Positions 1 through 13,203 of a stretch of DNA of 64,000 nt are shown piece after piece. Source of the DNA: Rhynochetos jubatus (Eukaryota > Chordata > Aves > Eurypygiformes > Rhynochetidae); NCBI GenBank assembly GCA_027574665.1, contig CM050648.1:49999700-50063699 (forward strand), read 5' to 3'. The notes under the pieces were generated by a model that saw only the letters and a program-made list of their open reading frames with translations, did no database searches and had not been told where the DNA came from. The position numbers and the translations under genes were made by a program. Position 1 is the first letter of the stretch; each line of letters starts with the position of its first letter.

Positions 1-584
1 GGACAAAGAATAAGTGCGTTGACCTGTACACAGATCATGAACACAGATTTCGTGCTGTTTTATTATCAACATCATTACTTAAAATCAGTTTTATATCTTC
101 AGGCAGCTTGTGTAAATATTTATTACTTGCAAGAGTTTCATCTTGGATTTTAACACAAAGTTGAAACGTTAAGAAGTAGGCTAACCAGCCTGGCGAGTGC
201 ATGAGTGGGTGTATTTATGTACTGGCTTTGAGTAGGAGAATGATGAGAGTTGCCTACTGGTGTACCTCATCTGTAGCAGTAAGTGAATTGTATGTACTTT
301 TTCCTTTATTATAACAGAATTTATAAATTCTTTTGGAAGACAGTTGCAGAATTTCTACGCTTGGTCATGATATACAAGTTTAGTTATTTTTTCTAGGTGT
401 TCTGCAATGCCTGTATTGTCTCTTCCAGGCATCTCTACTTCCTGCAGTTCATTCTCTCAGTTTGCCCAGATGTCCTGATGGTTATGGTGAATACTAAGTT
501 CTGATGGCTACGTGGATAGTCTGGAGTCCTTTTGCCAAAGAAACTCATGAAGTTATGTTTTGAGTTAGTTAAATGCAAGGTTTT

Positions 585-1403
585 TCAGCATCCTAAATGA
601 AAAGGAATGGTTTTTTTATTTAGCCTGACTTTAAGTGTTTTTGCTTTGTCTCTTCTGCAGCTGGGAAGGAGGAAACACGTTCCTCCATACCATGAGGTCA
701 ACACCCATGAAGTTCTGACTATGACAAGGGTTGAAAATAAAATCAGAGGCACACAGAAGATGTAGCATTTGGGCACTCCTTGCTGAGCAGGAAGGGTACA
801 GTCTTCTGTTTCATTCAAGCACATAGTACAGGATGGTTTTGGATTGGATTCTGCAGTTTGATTTTTGGGATACTGGATGTAAATATAGTGCAGTGATGAT
901 GATGTGAATGTGAAAGCTGAGAGTGTAGGAAAGTAAGTGCCTTTATTCATTTGTGTAGTGAAAAGACCTCTGGTGAGCTTCGTGATGGTGAGGTTAACAA
1001 AGCCATGGTAGCCCTCCCTGCTATTGCCTCGAACTTGAAGTTCTCCAGAACAACGTATAGACAGCAGAAGTAGGTATGCTTTATCCTCTGTGTGTTCTGA
1101 GCAAATGCGTAGGGTGACCTGCTCAGTCAGATTCAAGTAATTGTGAAGAACAGTAAGTTTCCTGTCTGGGAGAAGCTGAAACGCCCTCCCTAACCAGCAG
1201 TGCAGCCAGTTGTAGTTTGTCGCACACTGGTGCGCCGACGGTTCCTGTTCCAGCTGGGTAGTCTGCTGCCTGTGCTTCCGTTAGAGTGACTGGGGTGCCT
1301 CTTCCCTGCTTTTGGCAGTCACTAACTGAAGAAGTAGGTGTGGAGAGAGTAATAGATAGCAGAGAAAAATAAGCTCAGGCCTCTTCTGCTTCACTCGCAG
1401 CAT
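585..1403 (-). pseudogene. decayed type I membrane glycoprotein-like reading frame
   Basis: Read on the minus strand, an ATG at 1403-1401 with a purine at -3 opens a frame ending in TGA just below 588. It has about 273 codons interrupted by one TAA at 1283-1281 (codon 41). The first ~30 residues are basic and then leucine-rich (ELIFLCYLLLSPHLLLQL), like a signal peptide. After the stop come a Cys/Trp-containing stretch, several N-X-S/T sequons (two NLT, one NQT, one NET), paired cysteines, a 16-18 residue hydrophobic segment (CYIFCVPLILFSTLVIV), and a basic tail. That order (signal, glycosylated ectodomain, membrane anchor, short basic tail) is what a type I membrane protein shows. The open part after the stop is 233 codons, longer than expected by chance for intronic DNA. 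I do not recognise the family. No introns and one stop suggest a processed pseudogene, but no poly(A) tail or target-site duplication is evident. It could also be a spurious frame or a nested gene with a polymorphic stop. Confidence 0.42.
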
Positions 1404-3154
1404 TGCTGTCAGCTGGGGAAAGGAATGGCTGAAACTAGGCAGCGTCCAGAGTCAGATGCACCCTTAAGCTTTACATGTCATTAAACCAGCTAAAAATGAT
1501 GTATCTTTTCTTAAAACATTTTAAACATAGAATACAACAGATAAGCAGCAGACTGTCTTTTCTGTATCTTAGAGCTTAAAAAAAATATATCAGTGGGAGT
1601 GTTCTGCACATTGTGATTTCCCTGGCTGCGCCTCACCTAGAGGATCACAGTTTAGTAACTACGTATAAAATGATTTTTGGCAAAACCAAGAAAACTAGAT
1701 GACACAGTTCAGGAATTACATCAGGAATTTGCAATTTAAATTTTAAATGCTCCCTTAATATTTCCTTCTCCTTTTTTGGTTCTTCATTTGGTGAAGTGCC
1801 TGTCTGAACTATTAATTGCTGACTTACACAAGAAGCAAAATCGGAAGGAGAGTGTGTCCGTTCCTCTTTGGACATGTAAAATACTCCTAATTGCTCCCTT
1901 CCTCCAACTCATAAAAAAATCTGGTTTTTATAAAACTATTTTAATAATATGACTCATTAGAGAAGGTTTCCTTGTCCATTAAAACTGCTTACACATGAAG
2001 CTGCTGTATAATCATAAACGAATTAGGTAATGCTGATGAGGCTGAGGTAATTTTTTGGTTGGTATCAAAGTTGTAAATGTATTTTCTTGACTGCTAAATG
2101 ACTATAATAATCAGTTCACTCTTCGTATTAACTTTACTAACCATTGTAAAACTCTTCCGAAGTGAGAGGTGCTGGAATTTTGGTGGTCTGTGCTGTACAT
2201 GATGCTGAATGGTTGAGAACAAGACAAGCGATTGATGCTCTGTGTGATGAGACCTGTCAGACTGCTCACCTGTAACGAATGGCTCAAGAAAATGTTTGTG
2301 CAACTCAGTAGTAGCAATAGGGCATTTTAATGACACTTCTATCATATTCTTTATTCTGATTTTTTGCAACTGTCATTTCTAAATAGATTTTTGTGTGGTT
2401 CCCATTGTAGCATGAATGTTCCCACTTTGAACATTCAACCTTGATTTGGGTTGTGGTTTTTTTGCGGTTGCAGGCAGTATGCTTTTTTCATTCAGAGGGA
2501 AAAATAGAATGAGGAATGGAAGACATATAATACAGCAATTTTTTCAACAAATACGGGAAACTGTATGCAATTAATGCATGGTTTTTATGAAGTGGAAACT
2601 TAAATCATAAATAAAATGTTAATTTGTAGACAAGTGTAGTTGTGAAGCAGATGGAAAAATAGAAATGTGCTGGAAAAGTAGGTATTTGCAGAAGCTAATG
2701 AAGTTAATTGGTCTCATTTGGCTACACTATTTTCCCAAACCCCCCAAAGACTGGGCTTTTTAATTCTTTAATTAAAAATGAGTAAGGTATGCTAATATTA
2801 TAACCTTTATTTTTTTCCAGCTTTCTATATACATACATCTTATTAATAGAACCACCCTTAGCAGTCCAATATTAGCAAGCACATTAGTAATCTGGAAGTT
2901 CTAAGGAGGGTGCCAATATTTTGAAACAATAATTAAAAAATTAGCAATCCATGAGTTAATGTACGCTTTAAAAGCCTAATCATTATTTCCTTTTCCTGTT
3001 TCTACATGATTACAAAGAGAGGATCTGTTTTTTCTCCAACTTAGGGAATGTAAATTAAAGTACACAGAACAGTTTAGGCTGTGGAAGGTTTTAATTTTAA
3101 ATAAAAATATTTAAACCAGTTTTGATTAGCTGGGTTACAGGCTGAATCTGCCAT

Positions 3155-3258
3155 GAAATCCTGTGTGATCTGCTCTAGGGGATCCTGCTCTGGCAGGGGG
3201 TTGGACTAGATGATCTCTAGGGGTCCCTTCCAACCCCGAACACCCTGTGAATCTGTAA
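3155..3258 (+). mobile_element. CR1 LINE 3' tail fragment
   Basis: The stretch has the typical CR1 3' untranslated tail: GGGGGTTGGACTAGATGATC followed by a 'tctaggggtcccttccaacc' type segment, then degenerate copies of the terminal short repeat around 'tgtgaatctgtaa'. Only about the last 100 bp of the element are present, as usual for 5'-truncated avian CR1 copies. Confidence 0.85.
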
Positions 3259-4170
3259 CACTCTGTAAACACTGGAAACATATCAGTGAATTGATACACA
3301 GCTACATGAGTTCGCTTGAACTTTTTTTTGGGTTTTTTTTTTTAATGGGAGGAAAATACAGGATCTATATATTCTCCTCCTCACTAACAGGCACTTGAAA
3401 AAAGAAGTTCCGTCCCTACGCTCTTAGACAGCTTTTTGGGCTGTAGGGAACATCGCCGAACGTGCTGCAGGGTTTTGCAGGGGGCTCGGGGACACCCACC
3501 CCTGTAGCCCAGTCATCACTAACTTAGCGCCTGGCTCTCGATTCCCTATGAAGTTTTCTGTATTTGGATGATTGAGTTTGAGCAACTACTTACAGTTTCA
3601 AAGGATTGGGATAATGTTACACTGTAGGGTTGGAAATCTCTTTGAATACTGTGCTGCAAAGGGACAAAGACATAGTTTCACCGCATTTATTAGGCCCCTG
3701 CTGTAGAAGCGAGGAACAATAAACCATCTTTTTTAAGTTAAGAGATCTTGGAACAGGCCGCTCCAATAAATCCTGGGTTTAAGAAGTGAGGTACGTGCTG
3801 CAGTGCTGAAGTTGTTTATTCATCTGGAGTGTATTAGGCTCTTGATTAATAAGAAGACATCTGCAATTTTACATAAGAAACAGAGCGGGCAGTTTGGCAG
3901 TTGTGAATGGAAATTGGGAGAGAAGAGCCAAACCTATCTAAAGTCGTTGTCTAGTCCTTGTTGCCACTGATGTTGATAATAGTTATTGTTACAGTGGTTA
4001 AAAATACACGTAGTGATAAAATGTTTCAATCTGAAAGGTTCAGCAGCCATTTTTACAAGAACCACACATCTTTAAGAACGGGGAGCTTTTCAGACAGCTC
4101 TGTAAAATGAAAAGCCGCCTTTGTGTGCCTAATCTGATCTCACAGGTCTCACACTGATGTTTGACAAAAG

Positions 4171-4243
4171 TAACGCATTTGAAGTCGATGAATTTACACT
4201 GATATAAGACTGATGTAAGGTAACATCAAGGATTAGGCCGTAT
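4171..4243. repeat. possible old sauropsid interspersed repeat (copy 1)
   Basis: The short stretch contains 'gaagtcgatgaatttacact' followed by 'gatgtaaggta' and 'aaggattaggcc'. I remember this pattern (a same-sense 'tcaatg ... ttacact ... gtgta ... atcaggcc' block) from many sauropsid intergenic regions. A similar block occurs at 62438-62492. The family name is not known to me, and a consensus search is needed to place it. Confidence 0.35.
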
Positions 4244-5685
4244 CTCTCCAAAAGGCGAGAGCAAAATCTTCAGTGGAGAAGTAGCATGCCTGTCAGAGGC
4301 ACACCTTTCATGGGAATAATCTTGCATCTTAAATTTAAGAAGGCTTGAAACATCCAACAAGTAAATTGGGAAAAACTTTGTAAAGCCTTAAAAAAGAAAC
4401 TGCTGCATAACACATCAAGACAGTGTGATGACTGAGAAACTTACTGAAAGCCAGTAAGTTTTTTGGGGTTTGGGGTTTTTTTAGAAATGGAGCACTTAAC
4501 TGTGCAAGTACATAATTTGGTGGAGAAAATAGAACTGTTGTCAGCAGAGTTTCAGACAAATTGGTTCCCAGTTAGAAAATGGTTGGGACGGCCAGCAAAC
4601 AAAGCATTAGTAGATTAATTTCAGGAAGTCACATGCATTGTTAATAATCCATAAAAGGGCAAGTTCTGGACAACTGAATGTCTCACTCCCAAAACGATGT
4701 TGATAATACAACTCAAATGGTAGATCAGCACTCCTTTCAGTAGAAAAGGGCAAGTTAATTCTTGCCAAAGTGATTGGGATTACAGGAAATTTTCAATAGT
4801 TGGTGTTGAAAACTTGGCCAAAGCAATTTCATTCTCATCGCTGTGAGTTTAGTCAAAGTGTAGGGCGATGGTGAAAAGATGATGGGAACCATAGAGACAC
4901 ATCTGAAAGTTTTCCAGTGTCGGTTATAAAGCCAAGCTTCACTAAATTCATAATGTGGAGAGTACACAGGAATCATTCTGATAATTTTGCAAGCCATCTA
5001 TCTCCCTTTCATGACTCCATAAATATTTGTGGCAACTCTTAATAAGGAAATGTAGGATTAGCGAAACAATGCATGTTGGTTAGCCTTCAAGGCAGTTACA
5101 TCTGGAAGTGGGGAGCCATGCCATATGATCAAACAGCAATTTATGGACCATCTGCAAGTACTTCTTGGACCTGCGACAGGGTCATTAAGCGCAGTTTAAG
5201 ATGTTGCTCTAACTACACCTGAACACGTGGAGACTTGACATCTGACTATATAGTGAGCCGCTGTAGAGCCTATTTTGGCTGTATTGTGGGATAGGCACAG
5301 TTTGCCCGTTAGTGTCATCAAAAATGTCATTTTAGCATCTGTATTTCCGTTATCATACCGCTGGGCCAGCTGACAGACGACCTCTTTCAATGCAGTAGTG
5401 CTGCAGTTGTACCCTGCGAGGTGCCTCCAGCCAGCGAACAGGGATGGAGCTGGGAGCAGTGCAGTCCCTGCGCGGAGTGCTCACTTTGGGAATGCATCTG
5501 CAAGCTCTGGCTCAGTTAACCGTGCAGGTTTTTCTGGAAGAGTTGAGAAATGCGGTTTTGTTTATTTTTTAATCTGGAATTAGTTAAAGACATAATTTAC
5601 ATGTCAGGATCTTTGAGGAAATTTGTGGAAGAAGGGAAAGCTTGCTTTCTGGGTGTGCCTTTATTTATTTTTAGGTATATATAAA

Positions 5686-5718
5686 ATACACACACACATT
5701 ATTTTTCATATATATGTT
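5686..5718. repeat. AT/AC-rich simple repeat
   Basis: A short run mixes ATATATAAA with ACACACACAC and TATATAT. It is low-complexity microsatellite-like sequence inside the intron, with no other content visible. Confidence 0.5.
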
Positions 5719-6170
5719 AGCTTTCCAAATAGTCACTTTAAAATGCATTTTGTATAGGCAGGTTAGTGGTTAGGTATTCATATTTGGTTAAAAAAAGAGT
5801 GTCATTGTTAATTAGTATGAAATAAAATCTCAGTGTGCTTTTGCTGAAAATACTTATCTGTGGAAAGTTTAAAAATTCCTGTGATACAAAGACTTTTTTA
5901 CATAACTTATTGAAGAGCAGGAACTGTCACAGTAGCATATAAATAGGGCAGATGGAGATAGCCCCTTGAGGCTATGGGACTTGAGTTAATAAACCTTGAA
6001 AAGTTACCATAATTTTCGTTTCGTATTTTCCTCATGAACCCAAGTAATATAGCTCATTCGTTTTGAATATTACCACTGGACTCCCAGGCAATAAGTTTGA
6101 TTTTCTTAAGCCCTACATCTAACCAGATCCAGACCATAGCTAAAATACTGGTCCTGTTAAACTTAATAGC

Positions 6171-6212
6171 AAAATTCCATTGGCTTCAGTGGGCCAAGAT
6201 TTTACTCTGAGA
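6171..6212. repeat. possible old sauropsid interspersed repeat fragment
   Basis: The segment 'ccattggcttcagtgggcca' followed by 'agattttactctga' resembles a dispersed 'cattgacttcaatggg ... ggatttcac' block that recurs in bird and reptile DNA. The match is from memory and short, so the call is weak. Confidence 0.3.
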
Positions 6213-8089
6213 CTGTAGATTTTAGTATATTACAGTATTTTGGTAATATAAGTCAAATGAAACAGCCTAGTGTTCAAAAGGTTGGCCAATTCTTTTTCTG
6301 CTAGTCCTCTGTATCTGTTGGATGCGTCTGCTAATATTTCATTGACTTAAATGACTTGCTGGAAGTTTCCTTCGTGTGTTCAGTACATCACCAGTACATC
6401 ATGGCTGCCACACACAGAATACTTGCTTTTTTGAAAATAAATACACGGGAAAAGGGAGGAACATAGTTGAGCTTACGAAAATGGTGACTTAGTGTTAAGT
6501 TCTTCACAGAATATGAGTAGGAGCTCGTGATAAAGCTAAGTCAGGGTCACGGATTCTTTTTACCTCACATAAGATAATCTGAGTTGGTGCAAACCGCCTC
6601 TTCAGTGGAACACCGTTTTTAGCCTGTGAAGAAAGTCAGCAAATTGAAATATTTCACAGGCAGTAATTTTGTATTAAATTGTGACAGAGATCTGGAAGTT
6701 TTCTGTGGAAATAAAGTGGTCCAATGTGGGGATGGTAAGCCTGGGCTAAAGTAGCAGACATCAGAGCCAAGGAACAAAAGCCAAGTCTTTATGTAGAAAA
6801 TTTGGGGAGAGTACAGCCTTTCTTCAGCCATTACACTGTCTAAGTAGCAGACACAGTACCACTCCATTCTAAAATCCAAGCTCACGACTGAATAAAACTG
6901 AGAAAACAGATCCTGGCGTAATAAAAACACATGTGAAATTCCTGGAAATGTTTCCTGTTATGGGCTGCCTGGTTAGTACAGGCTGCCTGCGCATTGGTAC
7001 AGAGTCAGCAATTGTTTGCTGTGATCTTGTTCATATTCCTTTTTGCCAGGAAGATGAAGATCAGGCTGAAAGGTTATTGGTCACCTTTGCAACCATGTTA
7101 GAATCAGAAGGAATAAAAAAAATCTAATTGTCTTGATTGTATTACAGTTTGTTTTGATTGGGTTTATGCCCATGAGATAAAAAGGCACAAAATACGCCTT
7201 TTTTTTTTTTTTCCTGCCATGGTAAAAGCCAGAGAAGAGCTTTTACTTTGGAGTTGATACAGAGTGGTCCAAAAAATGTCCTGCAAGCCAGATCCACAGC
7301 ATGATTCTGCCTGGATTACCAATTTTTTGAAGTGACCCTGTGTGGGACTGTAGCTCGGTAGGAACAGCTGTTGCTGGCTCCTCCTGATGGTCAGGATGCT
7401 CCCGGTGCACTCTTCACTCCCCGGCTCTTTGCTCCTCAAGCTGCCACTGTGGCTGTGTTGGAGGGGAGGGCTCCTGTCCCGTGGCTCTGGAGCCTGGCCC
7501 AGGGAGGTGACCCAAAACTGGCACCTGGCCTAGAGCAATTAAATGGTTGGACCAAATGGGTATTACCTTATTCCAAGATGAGTATTTGCTTTTTTCCACA
7601 AGAGAGTCTTCCATTATATCGCCTTTTTTTCTCTATCATTATGTGGGATGTGGGATATCAAGGGAGTTAGAGGTTGCAGTTCAGTTAACTGGCTGGAGAC
7701 ACTACAATGTATGGTATTTTTCTTTGGTCTGCTATGAACTGTGCTTACTAACAGGAGGTCTGCAGTATATTTGCAGGCATGTAACATAGGTCCCCAGTAG
7801 CCGTGTTCTCCAGAAGTGAAACTGGTTGTAGCTCAACACGTACAAGACTGAGGAAAAAGGGGAGAAACATTTAGATGATGTACCTTGAGGGGCTGCCTTC
7901 TTAATGGGCATGAACTAAAGAAGCAGGAAGTGTTCTGGGGTGTGGAGAGATATTTTCAGGCTTAGTACAGGATACAAGTTGGTAATATTATTGACCAACA
8001 TTGTGATGTTCCTTCCCCAGCAACAAGGGCCCTAGTTCCACATCCCCGTGATGAATTTCCAGCTTGTTTGAACAGTTTGCTTATTTATC

Positions 8090-8700
8090 TTGGACAGAGA
8101 CCATACTGCAGTCATCTGGGCTAGACTACTGTAATGTGCTCCTAATTGTTTCCCTTGAAATTGATCTGGAGCCTCGTTGGGGTGGAGAGCTGATATATTG
8201 AAAATTACAGCCCCATCCATGTAGCTGTTCAAATTTTAATCCCCCGGTTCTTGGGCAGCAGCCTTGCGCTCCATGTCCCTGTCTGGCAGTTGCTCGCAGT
8301 TGGACATAGTCGGCTTTCTCTCCCTGGGCTGAGTCAGGCGCGGGCCGAAGGCAAGTCTTTCTTGTCCTCAGTTGTGGAACTCCCTGCCAGAGCCCCTTGC
8401 TGGCTGCCTTTAAGGCAAGCTGCAAGCCCTGTTTATTTCAGTTGGCCTATCCATGACTGTTTTATGGGCTCCCTACCTTTGTTTTTGCATCTGCTACCCT
8501 TTTGTTTTTCTCTTTCCTCTAACTAGTCGGGAATTGAATCTTTTGGGGTTGGCAGGTCCCTTTTGAATTCTGTGTGTGTAGCATATTGTAACATGCTATT
8601 AGATTTTGCTTTCTACTTTTACTGTTTTGCATTTGGCTCTTTATGCTACTTGGCTTGCAATTGGCGCTTTAGAAAAGATCGAATAAATATATAATTGTAT
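8090..8700 (+). mobile_element. ancient L2-type LINE relic, 3' region
   Basis: Three blocks in the right order support an old L2-like element: 'gctagactactgtaatgtgc' near 8121 (the Leu-Asp-Tyr-Cys-Asn region of the L2 reverse transcriptase C terminus), 'gtggaactccctgccagagc' near 8375 (the 'WNSLP' block that follows), and a tail near 8660-8695 with 'ttggcgctttagaaaagatc' then 'aataaatatataa', like the terminal region and A-rich repeat of L2. Between the blocks the sequence is too diverged to align by eye. Open frames here (for example minus-strand 8425-8126) are by-products of this element and not genes. Confidence 0.5.
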
Positions 8701-8782
8701 CAAGTCTTATTTTGTCTAAGAGGGTTAAATCCACTATCCAAATATACAGGAGTGTGTTTATGGGGAAACTTAGTCTTGAGAG

Positions 8783-8816
8783 AATTAGAAAGAAAGCTTC
8801 AATTAGAAAGAAAGCT
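8783..8816. repeat. 16-bp tandem duplication
   Basis: Two exact copies of AATTAGAAAGAAAGCT are separated by TC. This is a small recent tandem duplication with no coding content. Confidence 0.8.
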
Positions 8817-10120
8817 GATTCCATGCCGTTTGCAATGCCATGTTTTCTTTAAGAGAAGACTTCCACTGTAATTAGCAAGAAAGTGCAGCTTACCGGTCAA
8901 TGCGTTACCTAACACAGAGCCCACTATTCAGTCTTAGAAATAGATCGTGCTTTATATGCTCCTCTGGAGACTGACGGTACTGTGAAGTCCAGTATCAGCA
9001 AAACAGAAGTCTAAACAGAAGCAGAGTCAGGAAATCTTGTACAATAGATGATAAATAGTGATTTGGTTCATTGGCCACTTCAGGAGGAAGCGTGTAAATG
9101 TAATCGTGGAATACAATGGTCTGTGCTGCTGCCATCAAATACTAGAAATAAAGTGTCTTATTTTCCATCCCACATCAGATGATTTAACCGTTGCATACAT
9201 ACCCGAGCTCATGTAGATGTTATTTGTGTTACGCTGGCTGCCAAGGGATCAGCAGAAGTTCGGGTCTTTGTTCTAGAAACTGCGTAGGAATCAGCAAAAA
9301 GATGTGCTTTACCTCAGCTTGAGATAAGTCTGATAACATCAACCAGGGGAATGAAACAAACAAATAGGAGGAAGAGGAAGTAGCAGCCAAGTGCTGTACA
9401 AAAACCAAGGGTCTTTCTTAGTTCAAATACTGTCATCTCAAAATGGTTTATGGGCACTAAAACAGAGGAGTGAACCCAGGGGTAAGGTCATGCCACTTTG
9501 CTGAGCATTGGGAATCCAGGAAGTTACATGTCATCCATCTAAGGAAGTTCCAGTTGTAAAATACTACCAAAACCCAAGACGTTTAGGGCAGCTTGGTCCT
9601 GCTAAACAGTCAAATTATTAATCACTTGACTAATCCACATTAATCAGTACAGCCTAGTAGCAAAATTATTAATCAGCTTGATGAACTGAGCAATCTTGCA
9701 AAGAAATGAGCCTACTTGGAATTTTAAAAGTGATAAAAGATAAAGTGTAAAACAAAGTGACTGGAAAAGATGCAAAATCTCCTCAAAGCCAACATTATCT
9801 CTCATCTCCCTTTCTATTTTATCCATCTCCAACATGACCAAAAACTTGCAAGCAGCCTGGTATTCGGAAACCAAAGTATCCCTTCTCCGTGTGTGAGAAA
9901 AACGAAGCTCTGCTTGCCAAAGCCCAACACAGAGAGAAATAAAGCTGAAGCTAAACGTGTGAGAGGGGAGGGGTGAGTGTTTATTGTGAGGAGCATTGTT
10001 GTTAGGCTTTTAAGAGTAAAACATGTAAATGAGTACAGACACGGCATGCAACATCCCATCCAGAAATTCTGATGTGACCAAAACATGTAAGATACGTTGG
10101 AAAGATGGGGTGAGTCTTAG

Positions 10121-10150
10121 AGGCCTCAGAAGGCCTCAGGAGGCCTCAGG
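10121..10150. repeat. 10-bp tandem repeat, three units
   Basis: Three head-to-tail units of AGGCCTCAG(A/G) make a mini-repeat. Each unit contains the StuI-like palindrome AGGCCT. Confidence 0.85.
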
Positions 10151-10952
10151 TGGTTCAGGGAATAACCTGGTGTGTACAGCATGGCCATCCCACTGAAGCG
10201 AGGAAAAATAAGGGAAAAGGTAGTAAACAAAGTTCAACCAGTATATTTCAGTACTGGAAGTAATAAATAATAAATGTCGGTGGCAGCTGAGTGCTTCACT
10301 GACAAGAACAAGATGACAATAACTAACTTGTCCCAGATGAAGAACAAAATCTATTTTTTGTAGATGGCTAATTGAAACCTTGTGAGCACCAACAGTTACA
10401 GAATACAGAGAAGGGTCTTTCTGTTCGCTGTTAATGATATTTCCACTCCTGTAAAACATACACTGCCTTTACCTTCCCTTCGAGGAGTGGCACAATGCCT
10501 TGCTGTCTTCTGACGCTTGTGCCTTTTGTGGCTCTCCAGGCTGGGAACGTTCAGAACCTGAGGAAAAGGTGGCAGCGGTTCTGCCGAGGAAGGACCACCG
10601 CTTCCTAGAGCAGGTTGATGACACAGGCTATTGAGTCCTTACAGAGAATTGTTTGTCTTCTGGTTTTAGATGGCTTTAATTCCTCCAAATTGCTCCTTGA
10701 ATAATAGGAAAAAGACAATTTGAATTTCAGTGACAGATTGGACATAACAGGTTGCAACTATTAGGTCTAATTTTACCATACTGAGAAATAAAATTGCCTA
10801 AACATAAACATCGATCACTGATGCAGTAAATTAATTTGTACAGAAAAAGTAGTTTAACTGCAGTGCACATTAAACATAGAAAATTTTCAAAATTACAGCT
10901 CTCTGAATTAATTTGTACACTTGTTTACTTGTTAAAAGCAAAGCGTAACTTC

Positions 10953-10970
10953 TTTTTTTTTTTTTTTTTT
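10953..10970. repeat. poly(T) tract
   Basis: A run of 18 T lies in unique-looking sequence. Similar homopolymers occur at 12893-12911 (A) and 13187-13203 (T). None has a clear retrocopy attached on its 5' side. Confidence 0.9.
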
Positions 10971-12892
10971 CCACCTCCTCTTTGTGACTTCAAATTGTGA
11001 AAAGCGAGGACAGGCATTAATTGTCCAAAAAGACAGCTGCAGTGGTGGATGTAACTTCTTTTTTTGTTGTTGTTTCTGAACAGGTTAATAGAATTACTAA
11101 AGACCTCTTTGAAATACTGTTTCATTCTAGCAAGGAAATTCAGCATTTTAATAGGCTTGAATTATGTTTTGTTAAGAATTGGTAGTGTGAAGTAATTAAA
11201 AAATTTTACGATTTGGTTCAGCAATGAGTTTACATTCAAGTGTGTCCTCAGGCTCATTTAAACTGTTGAAATCTTCCAAACTGTTTCATAAAAAATGTCA
11301 TACGTATCGTCTTCCTTCTTCTACCATCTCTTCTCAAAAAATCTGCGCATATAATCCCACATTTTAATATGGTGTCTAGAGACGTAACATAGACGCTGGC
11401 CAACTTTTCTTCATTCTGGCAATTGCTATTTACACTATGCTTATTGTTTTATGAAATGAAAAAGAGCATGACTTTCTTATTTTAAGCCACAGCTACAACG
11501 TTACTGATCATATGCAATCACAAGTGTGTATATAAGCTGTATAAAGGTTGCCTAAGTCACAGTGGAACAGGATCTGCCAATGTGGCTTATTTTGATGGTA
11601 TCTGGTGTCTACTGTTTTCAAGGACAGTAGTTCGATTCAAACACAATTCTGATAAGTGGCAGGTTTTCATGTCTTTAATGCCCTGACAAGGGCATCACTC
11701 TCAGGAGAGGGAGGTGAAACCATTTGGATGAGAATTTCTTCCCCTCTCCTTTGTGCTGACACACCAAGATAATGGACAATTAATAGCGAACCTTCTCTGC
11801 AGGGAAAGTCTAGGGTTATCACTAATATAAAGTGCTCATCAAGTGTTTGGACATAAAAGGGGAAGAAAAAAATACACGTAAAAAAGTAGAAAGCAGGACC
11901 AGCACAAGGCTTAATGTTCAGTTACACATTTTTTTTCACCCGAAATTATGGTGAATGATTTTTCAGAAGCAGCAGCTCTGACTTTTGAGACCTGGTTCAC
12001 TGCTCGTGACATCAGGCAAAGGACAAGAGGAATTGTGCTGTTGGTATCTTTTGTTGTGGTGAGAAAGCTGGCTTGGGTATTTCCTGGCGGTACCAGTTGG
12101 CAGAGCTGACTGCTCTTAGTTCCTAGTCGTGTTGTGCTGTAAAGTTTACCCTGGGAGGATGTGGAGGACAGGTCTACATGAACTGCTTCTTCACCTTCTG
12201 ATCCCAGAACAGGCTTGCAGGACGCTCTTGGGGCTCACCTTCAGTCTCATTGCTTCCATTTAGACCATATGTGGGATGACTTTTCTGCCCGCTTCCCCTT
12301 GCTCTGAGGGGAGGCAGGTTTACAACTTGTGAGCCTGTGCAGCCCTCGGTTTTCACTTCGCTGTGCCATCCCAGCGACACCTCGATGCTCCCAGAACAGC
12401 CGGCCACCCCTGAGGTGACCTGACGAAGGAGTTACTGGAGGTCAGCAGAGCACTGCTCACACTTACAAGTCAACAGGCAGACCGCCTCGGGGGTTATTAC
12501 AGTGGCTGTACCTGCGCACCAGATTTAGCAACCGATGATGTGATTGTGTGCCCCTGTTGTCCAAGTAAACAGAGAAAAAGACTTACAGTGTTTCCTGAAG
12601 TTAGACAAACCAAAGATTAGTCTAAACTGAGAGTGGAACAGGTTAACTGATCTTTCTCTACCCTAAGCTCTCGTTTGTCCCTAGCAGCACTGAGCTGTCA
12701 ATACAGTGTACAGCTACTGATAAGTACGGGTTCTCCTCAGCCTGAAGAGATCTGTCTGATAAGATAAGATGGCCTTAAAAAAGAGAGAGAAAGTACGTTA
12801 ACTGCTTTGACTGCAAAATACCCCCTGGTAGCCAGAGATAAGACACCTTGAGCTGCTCAGAAGACCTTAGACAGGATGTAAATGAAGCCAAT

Positions 12893-12911
12893 AAAAAAAA
12901 AAAAAAAAAAA
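12893..12911. repeat. poly(A) tract
   Basis: A run of about 19 A follows 'aatgaagccaat'. It could be the tail of a very old retroposed fragment, but nothing recognisable precedes it. Confidence 0.85.
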
Positions 12912-13186
12912 TTCATTTCAAATCCAGCCGCTATTCTGCTCTACTCTTATTTCCAGCCCTGACAGCAGAAGGCTTAATTTACTGTATTTCACACCGGGCT
13001 TCCATTCTACACCGAGGAAGCTACAAAGCGTTGTTTTAGATATAGGCTTTAACAAAGCAAAGATCTCTTTATTTCTGGAGAGGCCTCTATTTCAGACAGT
13101 TAATCATGAGTTTCAGCAGCCTTTGGTGAATGGCAATTATACAGAAGACAAGGAAAACACTGCCTTTTGCCCAGAATTTCCCCATC

Positions 13187-13203
13187 TTTTTTTTTTTTTT
13201 TTT
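13187..13203. repeat. poly(T) tract
   Basis: A run of 17 T is followed by 'gtaattaaatcacccaaataaa'. No associated element was recognised. Confidence 0.85.
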
